Assembly: GCA_965222525.1 (NCBI GenBank)
Contig: OZ244955.1
Coordinates: forward strand, 496,001-560,000
Source of the DNA: CBDCUF01 sp965222525
GTDB taxonomy: Bacteria > Pseudomonadota > Alphaproteobacteria > Rickettsiales > UBA8987
DNA length: 64,000 nucleotides
Direction: 5' to 3'
A model generated the notes under the pieces. The model did not search any database, was not told the origin of the DNA, and was given only the letters and a program-made list of their open reading frames with translations. Of this stretch, positions 45,111 to 54,381 are shown in pieces. Positions within the stretch are counted from its first letter, which is position 1, and every line of letters starts with the position of its first letter. The translations under genes were made by a program, and so were the position numbers.

Positions 45111-45842
45111 TTATTTCCTTTTCACAATACAGATAACAGACTGCCCGAAAAAACGACGCATGAAAATGTCGCAGAATTTTGATACAGGCAATACTATCTT
45201 ATCGAAAATTATAACCTGCCTACGTATATTTTTACTCTCAAGCGAGGAATGTGTAGTGAATTTATTCATCCACCAGGCAATCCCGCCTACTGAATTAAAA
45301 TAACGCAATTTGGTAATCTCGCAATTTTCCTCAGGTATTATATCAGAAATAGTCTGTTTTGTATATCGTCTGTGATGCCCGGCCAGCTTGTCCATATCGG
45401 TATAGAGCTTCATAAATGCCGGAGTAAAAAGCAGCAGATGCCCGCCCGGATTCAGCAGGGACAGCATATTTTCGGCCGCAAGCCTGTCCTGTTCTATGTG
45501 CTCTATAACATTTATACACAGGATACTGTCAAATTTATGCGGCAGTCTTTCGACAAGCTCAGGGTCGGTAATATCAGCATGGTAATATTTCTGGCCGGGA
45601 TTTATGGATCTGGCATGCTTCACCAGCCCTTCATCAATATCCACACCGGCATATTCCTCAACATCATCCTTGACCAGTTCATAAAACCCGCCATGCCCTA
45701 TACCAACCTCCAATACCGACTTGCCAAGAAATGGCCGGAAAATATCAATAACCCACCTATTATAATTCACCGCCTCGGACATTGAAGAAGAGAAGGTAAT
45801 GTCATTTTCAGAGGGGTTTTGTTGTTGTGTATTATTGTTCAT
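45111..45842 (-). CDS. Class I SAM-dependent methyltransferase
   Basis: A 243-residue soluble methyltransferase. The SAM-binding motif VLEVGIGHGGFYELV (about 41-55) is followed by an acidic residue in YAGVDIDEG and ADITDPELVERLP. The later CINVIEHIEQDR is also characteristic of this fold. The acceptor is unknown. It is the first gene of a two-gene unit with the GT2 glycosyltransferase (spacing two bases), so a sugar or lipid-linked glycan is a reasonable guess. Confidence 0.87.
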   Translation of the reverse strand: MNNNTQQQNPSENDITFSSSMSEAVNYNRWVIDIFRPFLGKSVLEVGIGHGGFYELVKDDVEEYAGVDIDEGLVKHARSINPGQKYYHADITDPELVERLPHKFDSILCINVIEHIEQDRLAAENMLSLLNPGGHLLLFTPAFMKLYTDMDKLAGHHRRYTKQTISDIIPEENCEITKLRYFNSVGGIAWWMNKFTTHSSLESKNIRRQVIIFDKIVLPVSKFCDIFMRRFFGQSVICIVKRK

Positions 45843-45999
45843 AATTTAATAACAGTGCATATTGCCTAGTATATAACCATATTACTTCTCTGGATATTAT
45901 ATCAGAAATTACCTCAAACAACTATAGATAACAGAGTTCAACCTATAAGATATTTATAGAATCTGTACGGATGGGAGAGTATTATCGGCGCGTAAATCC

Positions 46000-48237
46000 A
46001 TGAGAAACCTGATTGTAAATTCGCTGAATCGGCTTGGGCTGGGGAAGACGGTAGGCGGGGCGGTGTCGGAGCTGAAACATTCCAGGCATATGAAGAAGCT
46101 GGCGATTGGGCTGGCGCTGGCGGCGGTTATATCTGCAATCGCCACATATCTCACCATCGCCCATAGTTCCGGCCCGTTCGGACCTGACCCTGAAAAAGTC
46201 CTGCCGCTAATTCTGGTCAGCCTGATATTCCTGCTGGCACTGGCGGCTATCGTATCATGGAAGGTGTTTGAGCTGGTAAGCGCACGCAGGCGCGGTTCGG
46301 TAGGCTCCCGCCTGCAGACCCGTATTATCATCATCTTCAGCATGATTTCCATCGCACCTACCATAGTAATTGCGGTGTTTTCCTTCATATTGTTCGACCG
46401 CGGGATTCAGTCATGGTTTGATGACAGGGTAAGCACCGCACTGGAGGAGTCGGTAGCGGTGGCGGACGGCTATCTGCAGGAGCATAAGGAGAATATCCGT
46501 GCTGATATCCTGGCCATGGCCAATGACCTGAATATGCAGTCGCTCGCTCTCACCAATAACCCCGCCCGCTTCAAGCAGACCGTCAAGGCACAGGCAGCCC
46601 TGCGCTCGCTCACCGAGGCGGTGGTATTCCGCCGCAGCCAGATTCTGGCCAAGACCGACCTGACTTTCTCGCTGCTGTTTGAAATGGACAAGCTGCCTGA
46701 AGATGCGCTGGACAGGGCGGCAAAGGGTGAGGTAGTGGTGCTCACCAACCAGGCCGATGACCGTGTGCGGGCGCTGATAAAGCTTAACGGGTTTTTCGAT
46801 ACTTACCTGCTGGTCGGGCGCTTTGTCGACAGCAAGGTGTTGAGCCATATTGATATGACCAAAAGCTCGGTTGATGAATATCAGCGGCTCAAGGCCAATA
46901 TTTCCAGACAGCAGATCCAGTTCTCCTTTGTATTCCTGGGGGTTGCGCTTCTGTTCCTGCTGGCGGCGATTTGGCTTGGTATAAGCTTTGCCGACCATCT
47001 GGTAACGCCGGTCAGTGAGCTGGTTGCAGCTACCGACAAGGTAAAGAGCGGTGATTTAGGCATAAGGGTGCAGGAGGGGCCGGAGAATGATGAAATCGGT
47101 ACGCTGGGGCGGGCATTTAACCGTATGACCGGCCAGTTGCAGAAGCAGCGGGATGACCTGGTGAAGGTAAGCTGGCAGATTGATGAACGCAGGCGGTTTA
47201 TCGAGGCGGTATTGTCAGGGGTTTCAGCGGGAGTCATCGCCACCGACAGTGACAAGAACATATCGCTGTTCAATCCTTCCGCTACCGGCCTGCTTGCTAT
47301 TGAGCCTGCTGCGCTGCATAATAAAAAACTGGTGGATGTAATTCCCGAAGTTGCGCCGTTACTGGAGAAGGCGGAGAATAGCGATGAGCTTCTGCTTCAG
47401 GATGAGGTTGTTATTGCCCGCGATAACCGCAAATCCTCCTTTCTGGTGCGGATAGTAAAGGAGGAGTTTTCCGATGAAATCGAGGGATATATTGTTACTT
47501 TCGATGATATTACCGAACTGCTCAATGCGCAGCGCAGTGCGGCATGGTCGGATGTGGCACGGCGTATTGCCCATGAAATCAAGAACCCGCTAACCCCGAT
47601 TCACCTTTCGGTGGAGCGTATCCGCCAGAAATATGGCGAGCAGATAGGGCAGGACAGGGAAACATTCGAGAAATATATCAATACGATAACCCGCCATCTG
47701 GGCAATGTCGGACAGATTGTTGAGGAATTCAGTAATTTCGCACGTATGCCCTCACCGGTTATGAAAAAGGCCAATATCTGCGAGATTATCCGTGAGACTG
47801 TGCTGGGACAGCAGGAGGTGGACAGGAGTATAAAATATAACCTGCAACTGCCGGATAGTCCGGTATATATCAATGGTGACCGGGGGCAGATAACGCAAAT
47901 ATTGGTGAATCTGGTGAAGAACTCGATAGAGGCTATTGGCGACAGGCCGGAGGAAATTGTACAGAAAACCAAAGGTGAAATCAGCATTTCTGTTGATGAG
48001 GAGAAATATGTCACCGTTGAGATTATTGATAATGGCTGCGGATTTCCTGATGATTTGCTCGACCGTATTACCGAGCCATATGTCACCACCAAGGAAAAGG
48101 GTACCGGCCTTGGGCTGGCAATTGTAAAGAAGGTTATGGGTGACCATGAAGGTACCCTGCTGCTGGAAAACATCACTGACAGCGGCGGTAACATAACCGG
48201 CAGCAAAACCATCCTGTCATTTCCAACTTATTTATAG
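46000..48237 (+). CDS. ntrY: NtrY-like membrane sensor histidine kinase
   Basis: A 745-residue sensor kinase of the NtrY type, associated with nitrogen and redox responses in alphaproteobacteria. Three N-terminal helices (about 34-50, 67-87 and 108-130) and a periplasmic segment are followed by a fourth helix at about 305-327. A HAMP segment (about 330-385), a PAS domain (about 400-505) and HisKA with phospho-acceptor His525 in IAHEIKNPLTPI come next. The C-terminal ATPase has N box VKNSIEAI, DNGCGFP and GTGLGLAIVKK. The usual partner response regulator NtrX is not adjacent: the downstream gene is proB on the other strand. The partner must be elsewhere in the genome. Confidence 0.92.
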   Translation: MRNLIVNSLNRLGLGKTVGGAVSELKHSRHMKKLAIGLALAAVISAIATYLTIAHSSGPFGPDPEKVLPLILVSLIFLLALAAIVSWKVFELVSARRRGSVGSRLQTRIIIIFSMISIAPTIVIAVFSFILFDRGIQSWFDDRVSTALEESVAVADGYLQEHKENIRADILAMANDLNMQSLALTNNPARFKQTVKAQAALRSLTEAVVFRRSQILAKTDLTFSLLFEMDKLPEDALDRAAKGEVVVLTNQADDRVRALIKLNGFFDTYLLVGRFVDSKVLSHIDMTKSSVDEYQRLKANISRQQIQFSFVFLGVALLFLLAAIWLGISFADHLVTPVSELVAATDKVKSGDLGIRVQEGPENDEIGTLGRAFNRMTGQLQKQRDDLVKVSWQIDERRRFIEAVLSGVSAGVIATDSDKNISLFNPSATGLLAIEPAALHNKKLVDVIPEVAPLLEKAENSDELLLQDEVVIARDNRKSSFLVRIVKEEFSDEIEGYIVTFDDITELLNAQRSAAWSDVARRIAHEIKNPLTPIHLSVERIRQKYGEQIGQDRETFEKYINTITRHLGNVGQIVEEFSNFARMPSPVMKKANICEIIRETVLGQQEVDRSIKYNLQLPDSPVYINGDRGQITQILVNLVKNSIEAIGDRPEEIVQKTKGEISISVDEEKYVTVEIIDNGCGFPDDLLDRITEPYVTTKEKGTGLGLAIVKKVMGDHEGTLLLENITDSGGNITGSKTILSFPTYL

Positions 48238-48293
48238 TTAGCAGAGAATATCTCTGGCCGTTTTGAGATTTGGTTTATAGTGGTTTTTAGGCT

Positions 48294-49394
48294 TCACTCC
48301 AAAACCATATTATCACGGTGAATCATTTCGTAGCGTCCGGAATAATTAAGGATTTTCTCCATTTCACTGCTTTTATGACCGATAATTTTTTCGGCATCAT
48401 TCGCATCAAATGCAGCCAGCCCATAGCCGATAATATCATTGCTGCCCTTAATTACAACTGCATCACCACGGTTAAATTTACCCGAAACCCGCACCACACC
48501 CGCAGGAAGCAGGCTCTTTCCTTTTAGTAGCGCAGCTTTTGCCCCATCATCTATAATTACCTCACCTTTTGGGCGCAGATTATGTGCAATCCAGTTCTTT
48601 CTTGCACTATCCGCTGTCTGCCTGGGCAGGAATAAAGTATGGGCAGCACCTTCCTCCAGCTTTTTAAGCGGATTCATCACCATCCCATTTGCTATTACAG
48701 TTTCACAACCGGAAGAAGTAGCGATTTCCGCTGCCGATATCTTGGTTGTCATCCCGCCGGAAGAACCATGCGACCCCTTACCATCCGCCATACCCCTTAT
48801 ATTATCGTCTATCTCTGCCACTTCTGCTATATGCTCTGCAGATTCATCATTATGCGGATTGGCAGTATATAGCCCGTCTATATCGGAAAGCAATATGAGC
48901 CGGTCGGCAGCGGTCATCTGCGCTACCCTTGCCGCCAGCCGGTCATTATCACCAAACCGTAATTCACCGGTAGCCACCGTATCATTCTCGTTGATAACCG
49001 GGATTATACCGGATTTCAGCAGGGTGTTTATGGTTCCATATGCGTTCAGGTAACGCCGCCGGTCTTCGGTATCCTCTATGGTCAGCAAAATTTGTGCAAC
49101 CGGAATGTTATATTTGTTAAACCGCTTCTGATATGCATTTATCAGCAATGCCTGTCCGCATGCAGCGGCAGCCTGTTTCTCCTCCAGTTTCAGGTTGCGG
49201 CGGTTGGTAGCAAGACAATGCCGTCCAAGCGCAACCGCACCGGAAGATACAATTACTATCCTATCTCCCTGCTCTACCATTCCTGCTATATCAGCAACTA
49301 GCCCGGTCAACCAGCGATCACGAAACTTGCCAGTTGCATCAACCAGTAACGCCGATCCGATTTTTATAACTATTGTCTGTTTCTTTTTAGCCAC
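48294..49394 (-). CDS. proB: Glutamate 5-kinase with PUA domain
   Basis: It phosphorylates glutamate to start proline synthesis and is normally feedback-inhibited by proline. The 366-residue length covers the amino-acid kinase domain (KIGSALLVD at the start, IPVINENDTVATGE, FGDNDRLAARVA) and a C-terminal PUA domain (about 275-350: KGEVIIDDGAKAALLKG onward). proA and obg, its frequent neighbours, are not present. It is divergent from lon across 146 bases. Confidence 0.95.
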   Translation of the reverse strand: MAKKKQTIVIKIGSALLVDATGKFRDRWLTGLVADIAGMVEQGDRIVIVSSGAVALGRHCLATNRRNLKLEEKQAAAACGQALLINAYQKRFNKYNIPVAQILLTIEDTEDRRRYLNAYGTINTLLKSGIIPVINENDTVATGELRFGDNDRLAARVAQMTAADRLILLSDIDGLYTANPHNDESAEHIAEVAEIDDNIRGMADGKGSHGSSGGMTTKISAAEIATSSGCETVIANGMVMNPLKKLEEGAAHTLFLPRQTADSARKNWIAHNLRPKGEVIIDDGAKAALLKGKSLLPAGVVRVSGKFNRGDAVVIKGSNDIIGYGLAAFDANDAEKIIGHKSSEMEKILNYSGRYEMIHRDNMVLE

Positions 49395-49540
49395 GTTTCT
49401 TCTTGATTATTTTCCAAGAGGTTGTTTTGTCCTGAAATTACCATATATAGTGTATAAGACAAGGTATTACGTGATATGAGGAAATACTGAAGGTTCTCCA
49501 TCCTTGATGTAGGGAGGAGATTGGTGTAGTAATACATAAT

Positions 49541-52030
49541 ATGCAGAATACCAGTACAGAGAGTAAGACTCGCAAGCCGCTTGGCAGGGAGCATCTGTAT
49601 CCGGTGCTGCCGCTCAGGGATATTGTGATTTTTCCGGGGATGATAGTGCCGCTGTTTATCGGCCGTCAGAAATCGGTAAATGCACTGAATGAGGTGGCGC
49701 GCAAGGACAAGCAGATATTGCTGGTTACCCAGAAGGATTCGTCACATGACAATCCCTCGCCGGAGGATATATACCGGATGGGTGTGCTGGCCAATATATT
49801 GCAGATGCTGCGCCTGCCTGACGGGACGGTGAAGGTTCTGGTGGAGGCGGAAGTACGTGCGGAAATCCAGTATTATATTTCAAACAATAAGTTCCTTGAG
49901 GCGGAAGCGGAGGTTATAGCCAATGAGCAGGTTCAGTCTGCCGAGAAGGAAGCTATCCAGCGTGCCATTATCAGCAGTTTTGAACAATATGTGAAGCTCA
50001 GCCGCAAGATTCCGCCGGAGATAATAGATTCACTGCGCCAGGTTGAGGATACCGGGCGTCTGGCCGATGCGATTGCATCACAGATATCGCTTAAGATATC
50101 CGAGAAGCAGGAGTTACTTGAATTTCAGAATGTTATGCGCCGTATGGAGAAGCTTTACGGTATGATTGAGCGTGAGATAGAGCTGCTGTCGACCGAGAAC
50201 AAGATACGCAGCCGTGTGCGCGACCAGATAGACAAGAACCAGAAGGAATATTACCTCAATGAGCAGATGAAGGCGATACAGAAGGAATTGAAGGGTGGGC
50301 ATAGCAGTGCAGATAGTAATAGCCCGGCATTTGCCGAGGAGGGCAAGGATGAGATAGCCGAACTGGAGAAGAAAATCGCTGAAACAAAACTGACTGCCGA
50401 GGCTAAGGAGAAGGCCCTGGCCGAGCTGAAGAAACTGCGCAATATGAGCCCGATGTCGGCCGAAGCCACGGTTATCCGCAATTATCTCGACTGGCTGCTG
50501 GATATACCGTGGAAGAAGCGCAGCAAGATAAAGCAGGATATTGACCTTGCCGAGAAAACCCTGGATGATGACCATTATGGGCTGGAGAAGGTAAAGGAGC
50601 GGGTAATTGAATATCTGGCGGTGCAGCAGCGTACCAAATCAATGAAAGGCCAGATATTATGCTTTGTCGGCCCGCCGGGAGTAGGCAAGACTTCGCTGGC
50701 CAATTCGATTGCCAAGGCTACCGGCCGTAATTTTGCCCGTATATCGCTGGGCGGGGTACGGGATGAATCCGAAATACGCGGCCACCGGCGGACATATATC
50801 GGCTCGATGCCGGGCAAGATAATCCAGTCGATGAAGAAGGCCAAGACTTCCAATCCATTGCTGCTGCTTGATGAGGTGGACAAGATGGGCAATGACCATC
50901 GCGGTGACCCGGCTTCCGCATTGCTTGAGGTACTTGACCCTGAACAGAACCCTGCTTTCAACGACCATTATCTTGAGGTTGATTATGATTTATCGGATGT
51001 GATGTTTATCACCACCGCCAACACCACCAATATGCCACGTCCATTGCTTGACCGGATGGAGATTATCCGCCTTTCCGGTTATACCGAGGAGGAGAAGATA
51101 CAGATTTCCCGCCGGCATTTAATCCCCAAGCAACTGGAAAAGCATGGGCTTAAACCGGAGGAATGGAGTATTTCCGACAATGCCCTGCACAAGCTTATCC
51201 AGCATTATACCCGTGAATCGGGGGTGCGTAACCTGGAGCGGGAGATTGCCAAGCTGGCACGCAAGGCGGTTACCGAAATTGTCCGTGGCAAGCGCAAGAA
51301 TGTACAGCTTACCGAGAGCAATCTGCGTAAATATTCCGGTGTCGAGCGCCATGATTATAATATCGTTGATAAGGATAACCATATCGGGGTTACTACCGGA
51401 CTGGCCTATACCGAGGTGGGCGGGGATTTGCTGCCGATAGAGGCAGTGCTGATTCCGGGCGGCAAGGGCAAGCCTACCCTGACCGGCAAGCTGGGTGAGG
51501 TAATGCAGGAATCGGCGCAGGCGGCCTGGAGTTATGTGCGCTCACGCTCGCATGAATTCGGCATCAGCCATGACCAGTATCAGAAAAATGATATACATAT
51601 CCATGTGCCGGAGGGCGCTACTCCCAAGGACGGGCCTTCTGCCGGCGCTGCCATATGCACCAGTATAGTATCGGCTTTAACCGGTATTCCGGTAAGCAAG
51701 GATATAGCAATGACCGGCGAGATTTCACTGCGCGGTATGGTTATGCCGATTGGCGGGTTAAAGGAGAAGCTGCTGGCAGCCCTGCGCGGCGGGATAAAAA
51801 CCGTCCTGATTCCGGAGAAGAACAAGAAGGATCTGGAGGAAATACCGGATAATGCCAAGAAGGAACTGACCATCATTCCGGTTAATACGGTTGACGAAGT
51901 GCTGGAATATGCACTGACCAGGCCGCTTACCCCGCTGTCATGGGAGGAAATGGAAGCCGGTGATATCCGCACCACCCACACCATCACCGGCGAAATCACC
52001 GAAAAACTCGACGAGCTGGTGAAGCATTAG
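49541..52030 (+). CDS. lon: ATP-dependent protease Lon
   Basis: A hexameric AAA+ serine protease that degrades misfolded and regulatory proteins. It has an N-terminal substrate-binding domain (about 19-220), Walker A GPPGVGKT at 377-384 and a downstream Walker B LLLLDEVDK. The protease domain has the Ser700/Lys743 dyad (KDGPSAG and GGLKEK), with the family spacing of 43 residues. The 829-residue length is ordinary. A GGAGG lies about 25 bases upstream of the start, too far to be an ideal ribosome-binding site; no closer ATG is in frame. A heat-shock promoter was looked for but not found with confidence. Confidence 0.97.
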   Translation: MQNTSTESKTRKPLGREHLYPVLPLRDIVIFPGMIVPLFIGRQKSVNALNEVARKDKQILLVTQKDSSHDNPSPEDIYRMGVLANILQMLRLPDGTVKVLVEAEVRAEIQYYISNNKFLEAEAEVIANEQVQSAEKEAIQRAIISSFEQYVKLSRKIPPEIIDSLRQVEDTGRLADAIASQISLKISEKQELLEFQNVMRRMEKLYGMIEREIELLSTENKIRSRVRDQIDKNQKEYYLNEQMKAIQKELKGGHSSADSNSPAFAEEGKDEIAELEKKIAETKLTAEAKEKALAELKKLRNMSPMSAEATVIRNYLDWLLDIPWKKRSKIKQDIDLAEKTLDDDHYGLEKVKERVIEYLAVQQRTKSMKGQILCFVGPPGVGKTSLANSIAKATGRNFARISLGGVRDESEIRGHRRTYIGSMPGKIIQSMKKAKTSNPLLLLDEVDKMGNDHRGDPASALLEVLDPEQNPAFNDHYLEVDYDLSDVMFITTANTTNMPRPLLDRMEIIRLSGYTEEEKIQISRRHLIPKQLEKHGLKPEEWSISDNALHKLIQHYTRESGVRNLEREIAKLARKAVTEIVRGKRKNVQLTESNLRKYSGVERHDYNIVDKDNHIGVTTGLAYTEVGGDLLPIEAVLIPGGKGKPTLTGKLGEVMQESAQAAWSYVRSRSHEFGISHDQYQKNDIHIHVPEGATPKDGPSAGAAICTSIVSALTGIPVSKDIAMTGEISLRGMVMPIGGLKEKLLAALRGGIKTVLIPEKNKKDLEEIPDNAKKELTIIPVNTVDEVLEYALTRPLTPLSWEEMEAGDIRTTHTITGEITEKLDELVKH

Positions 52031-52063
52031 AAACAGCTATCCCTGGTAGCAATAGGCCATAAC

Positions 52064-52092
52064 TTGACAAATTCCTTATAAATATTCATAAT
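52064..52092 (+). promoter_or_regulatory. Sigma-70-type promoter for argD-argF
   Basis: A perfect TTGACA at 52064-52069 and CATAAT at 52087-52092 are separated by 17 bases. Transcription would begin near 52099, about 30 bases before the argD start. No ArgR-like operator was recognised. Confidence 0.7.
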
Positions 52093-52129
52093 CGGCTCCT
52101 TTTCAGATAATTAACAGGATAAGTATTTT

Positions 52130-53302
52130 ATGTCAGCGGTGTTGCCGGTATATGCCAGATGTGATCTGGAGTTTGAGCGGGGGGAGGGGGTATATCTCTT
52201 TACCGCCGATGGTGAGTGCTATCTGGATTTTGCTGCTGGTATAGCGGTAAATTCGCTAGGCCATGCCCATCCGCACCTGGTGAGCGAGTTACAGGACCAG
52301 GCGGCAAAATTATGGCATGTATCCAATCTCTACCATATAGAGGGGCTTGAGAAACTGGCGCAAAGACTGGCTGATAACAGTTTTGCCGATTATATATTCT
52401 TCAGCAATTCGGGAGCGGAAGCGGTTGAATGCGGCATCAAGATGATCCGCAAATACCATGATGAAACCGGCAATCCCGACAAATACCGGATTATAACTTT
52501 TGCAGGAAGCTTCCATGGCCGTACATTGGCCACTATTTCCGCAGCCGGCAAGGATAAGGTATTGAAAGGCTTTGAGCCTGCGGTTGATGGTTTTGACCAG
52601 GTTGCTTTCGGTGATATAGAGGCGGTGAAAGCTGCTATAACCCCCGAGACCGGCGGTGTGCTGATAGAGCCGATACAGGGTGAGGGCGGGATAAATGCTG
52701 CATCTGAGGAGTTCCTGCAAGAGCTGCGCAAATTATGTGATGATAACGGTCTGCTGCTGTTCCTTGATGAAATCCAGTGCGGTATGGGACGGACAGGGAA
52801 AATATTCGCCCATGAAAATTTCGGTATCAAGCCGGATATTGTAGCTTCGGCAAAGGGCATCGGCAGCGGCTTCCCGCTTGGCGCATGCCTTGCTACCAAA
52901 AAGGCTGCACAAGGCATGACCGCCGGTTCACATGGCTCAACTTACGGCAATAACCCGCTGGCGATGCGGGTTGGCAATGCGGTTATGGATATAATACTGG
53001 CCGACGGTTTCTTTGATAATGTTACCAGAATCGGGGAATATCTTAAAGAAAAGCTTGAGGAACTGGCCGGTAAATTTCCTTCTGTTATAGAGGAGGTGCG
53101 GGGTATCGGGCTGATGCTTGGTGTAAAACTTACCAGCGATAGCAGGGAGTTTGTACAGAAATTACGGGAGAGGAATTTGCTCACCGTTCCGGCAGCGGAA
53201 AATGTTGTCCGTATACTCCCGCCACTGGTTATTACCGAACAACATGCAGATGAGGCGGTTGCGATTATAGCAGCACTCTGCGGGGAGATGGCAAATGGTT
53301 AG
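52130..53302 (+). CDS. argD: Acetylornithine aminotransferase
   Basis: A PLP enzyme of arginine synthesis that makes N-acetylornithine from the semialdehyde and glutamate. It may also act in lysine synthesis as DapC. The 390-residue product shows FFSNSGAEAVECGIKM, FHGRTLATISAAGK, FLDEIQCGMGRTG and the PLP lysine Lys242 in ASAKGIGSGFPLGA. It has its own near-consensus promoter. Its stop overlaps the argF start by 8 bp, giving translational coupling. Confidence 0.96.
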   Translation: MSAVLPVYARCDLEFERGEGVYLFTADGECYLDFAAGIAVNSLGHAHPHLVSELQDQAAKLWHVSNLYHIEGLEKLAQRLADNSFADYIFFSNSGAEAVECGIKMIRKYHDETGNPDKYRIITFAGSFHGRTLATISAAGKDKVLKGFEPAVDGFDQVAFGDIEAVKAAITPETGGVLIEPIQGEGGINAASEEFLQELRKLCDDNGLLLFLDEIQCGMGRTGKIFAHENFGIKPDIVASAKGIGSGFPLGACLATKKAAQGMTAGSHGSTYGNNPLAMRVGNAVMDIILADGFFDNVTRIGEYLKEKLEELAGKFPSVIEEVRGIGLMLGVKLTSDSREFVQKLRERNLLTVPAAENVVRILPPLVITEQHADEAVAIIAALCGEMANG

Positions 53303-54170
53303 GCATTTCCTCGACATAAGTGATTTTGAAGTGGCTGAACTGACCGCAATACTGGACAATGCCATAAAACTGAAATCCGGCCATAATGATAAGCCACTTG
53401 CAGACAAACAGCTTGCGATGATATTTGAAAAGCCCTCCACCCGCACAAGAGTTTCCTTCGAGGTTGGGATAAACCAGCTTGGTGGTGATGCGGTTTTGCT
53501 TGCCAGTAGTGACTCCCAGCTTGGCCGTGGCGAGAGCATTGCCGATACTGCCAAAGTTCTCTCCCGCTATGTTGATATTATAATGATACGTACATTCCGC
53601 CATGAAACCCTGCTGGAACTGGCGGAGAATTCTGATGTGCCGGTTATAAACGGACTGACCAATATAAGCCATCCCTGTCAGGTTATGGCCGATATAATGA
53701 CTATTATCGAACATAAGGGAGATATTCAAAACAAGGTTATTACATGGATTGGCGATTGTAATAATATGGCGGGTAGCTGGATTCATGCAGCGGAGAAATT
53801 CGGGTTTGAATTGAGGCTGGCCTGTCCTGAGGAGCTGGCACCTCCTTCCGGTTTGCCGCAAAATGTCAGGCTTTTGCACGACCCGATGCGGGCAGCAGAA
53901 GGGGCTGATTGTATTACAACCGACACCTGGGTATCGATGGGAGATGCGGATGCGGAGGAAAAACGGCAGATACTGGAGCCGTTCCAGGTAAATGACGGGA
54001 TTATGAAGCAGGCAGCGGATGATGCGATATTCCTGCATTGCCTGCCGGCGCACAGGGGAGAGGAAGTAACCGCATCGGTGATAGACGGTGCGCAGTCGGT
54101 AGTTTTCGACGAGGCTGAAAACCGCCTTCACATACAGAAGGCTATTATGTTATGGTGCATGGGAAAATAA
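53295..54170 (+). CDS. argF: Ornithine carbamoyltransferase (anabolic)
   Basis: It transfers the carbamoyl group to ornithine to form citrulline. The 291-residue product has the carbamoyl-phosphate loop STRTR at 48-52, then RTFRHETLLELA, HPCQVMADIMT and HCLPAHRGEEV, whose Cys binds ornithine. The pairing with argD supports the biosynthetic rather than catabolic (ArcB) form. Its Shine-Dalgarno GGGGAG lies inside the argD end. Directly after its stop is a heptamer array, then a palindrome. Confidence 0.96.
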   Translation: MVRHFLDISDFEVAELTAILDNAIKLKSGHNDKPLADKQLAMIFEKPSTRTRVSFEVGINQLGGDAVLLASSDSQLGRGESIADTAKVLSRYVDIIMIRTFRHETLLELAENSDVPVINGLTNISHPCQVMADIMTIIEHKGDIQNKVITWIGDCNNMAGSWIHAAEKFGFELRLACPEELAPPSGLPQNVRLLHDPMRAAEGADCITTDTWVSMGDADAEEKRQILEPFQVNDGIMKQAADDAIFLHCLPAHRGEEVTASVIDGAQSVVFDEAENRLHIQKAIMLWCMGK

Positions 54171-54171
54171 G

Positions 54172-54206
54172 TTGTCAGTTATCAGTTGTCAGCACTCAGT
54201 TACCAG
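54172..54206. repeat. Heptamer tandem repeat, TTATCAG type
   Basis: Five consecutive 7-bp units of form TTRTCAG, with a CACTCAG and a TTACCAG variant, begin one base after the argF stop. They are the reverse complement of the array type at 31871-31898. Confidence 0.8.
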
Positions 54207-54252
54207 ACTTGCCTATGATTTGACTACGTTTCAAGCACTGTGTAGTATGGAC

Positions 54253-54379
54253 TATAGCGCTTTCTAATCAGGTTAGTACTAGGCAGCCGAGGCGAGTAAA
54301 ATTCTAGCGTACATTTTAGTACGTGAATTTTGCGAGACCGAAGGATAACGACGTAATAACCTGATTAGAAAGCGCTATA
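54253..54379. repeat. Family B palindromic element
   Basis: A 127-bp palindrome with terminal arms TATAGCGCTTTCTAATCAGG and the complementary end, perfect for over 20 bp. The apex CGTAC-N6-GTACG at 54308-54323 is the same as in family A, although the arms differ. It ends two bases before the pgsA start codon, so it replaces the expected ribosome-binding site region. Confidence 0.92.
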
Positions 54380-54381
54380 AT

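Noticed and set aside
49395..49540. Heat-shock promoter for lon
   Set aside because: I looked for an alphaproteobacterial RpoH-type pair but found no convincing -35/-10 combination with correct spacing.
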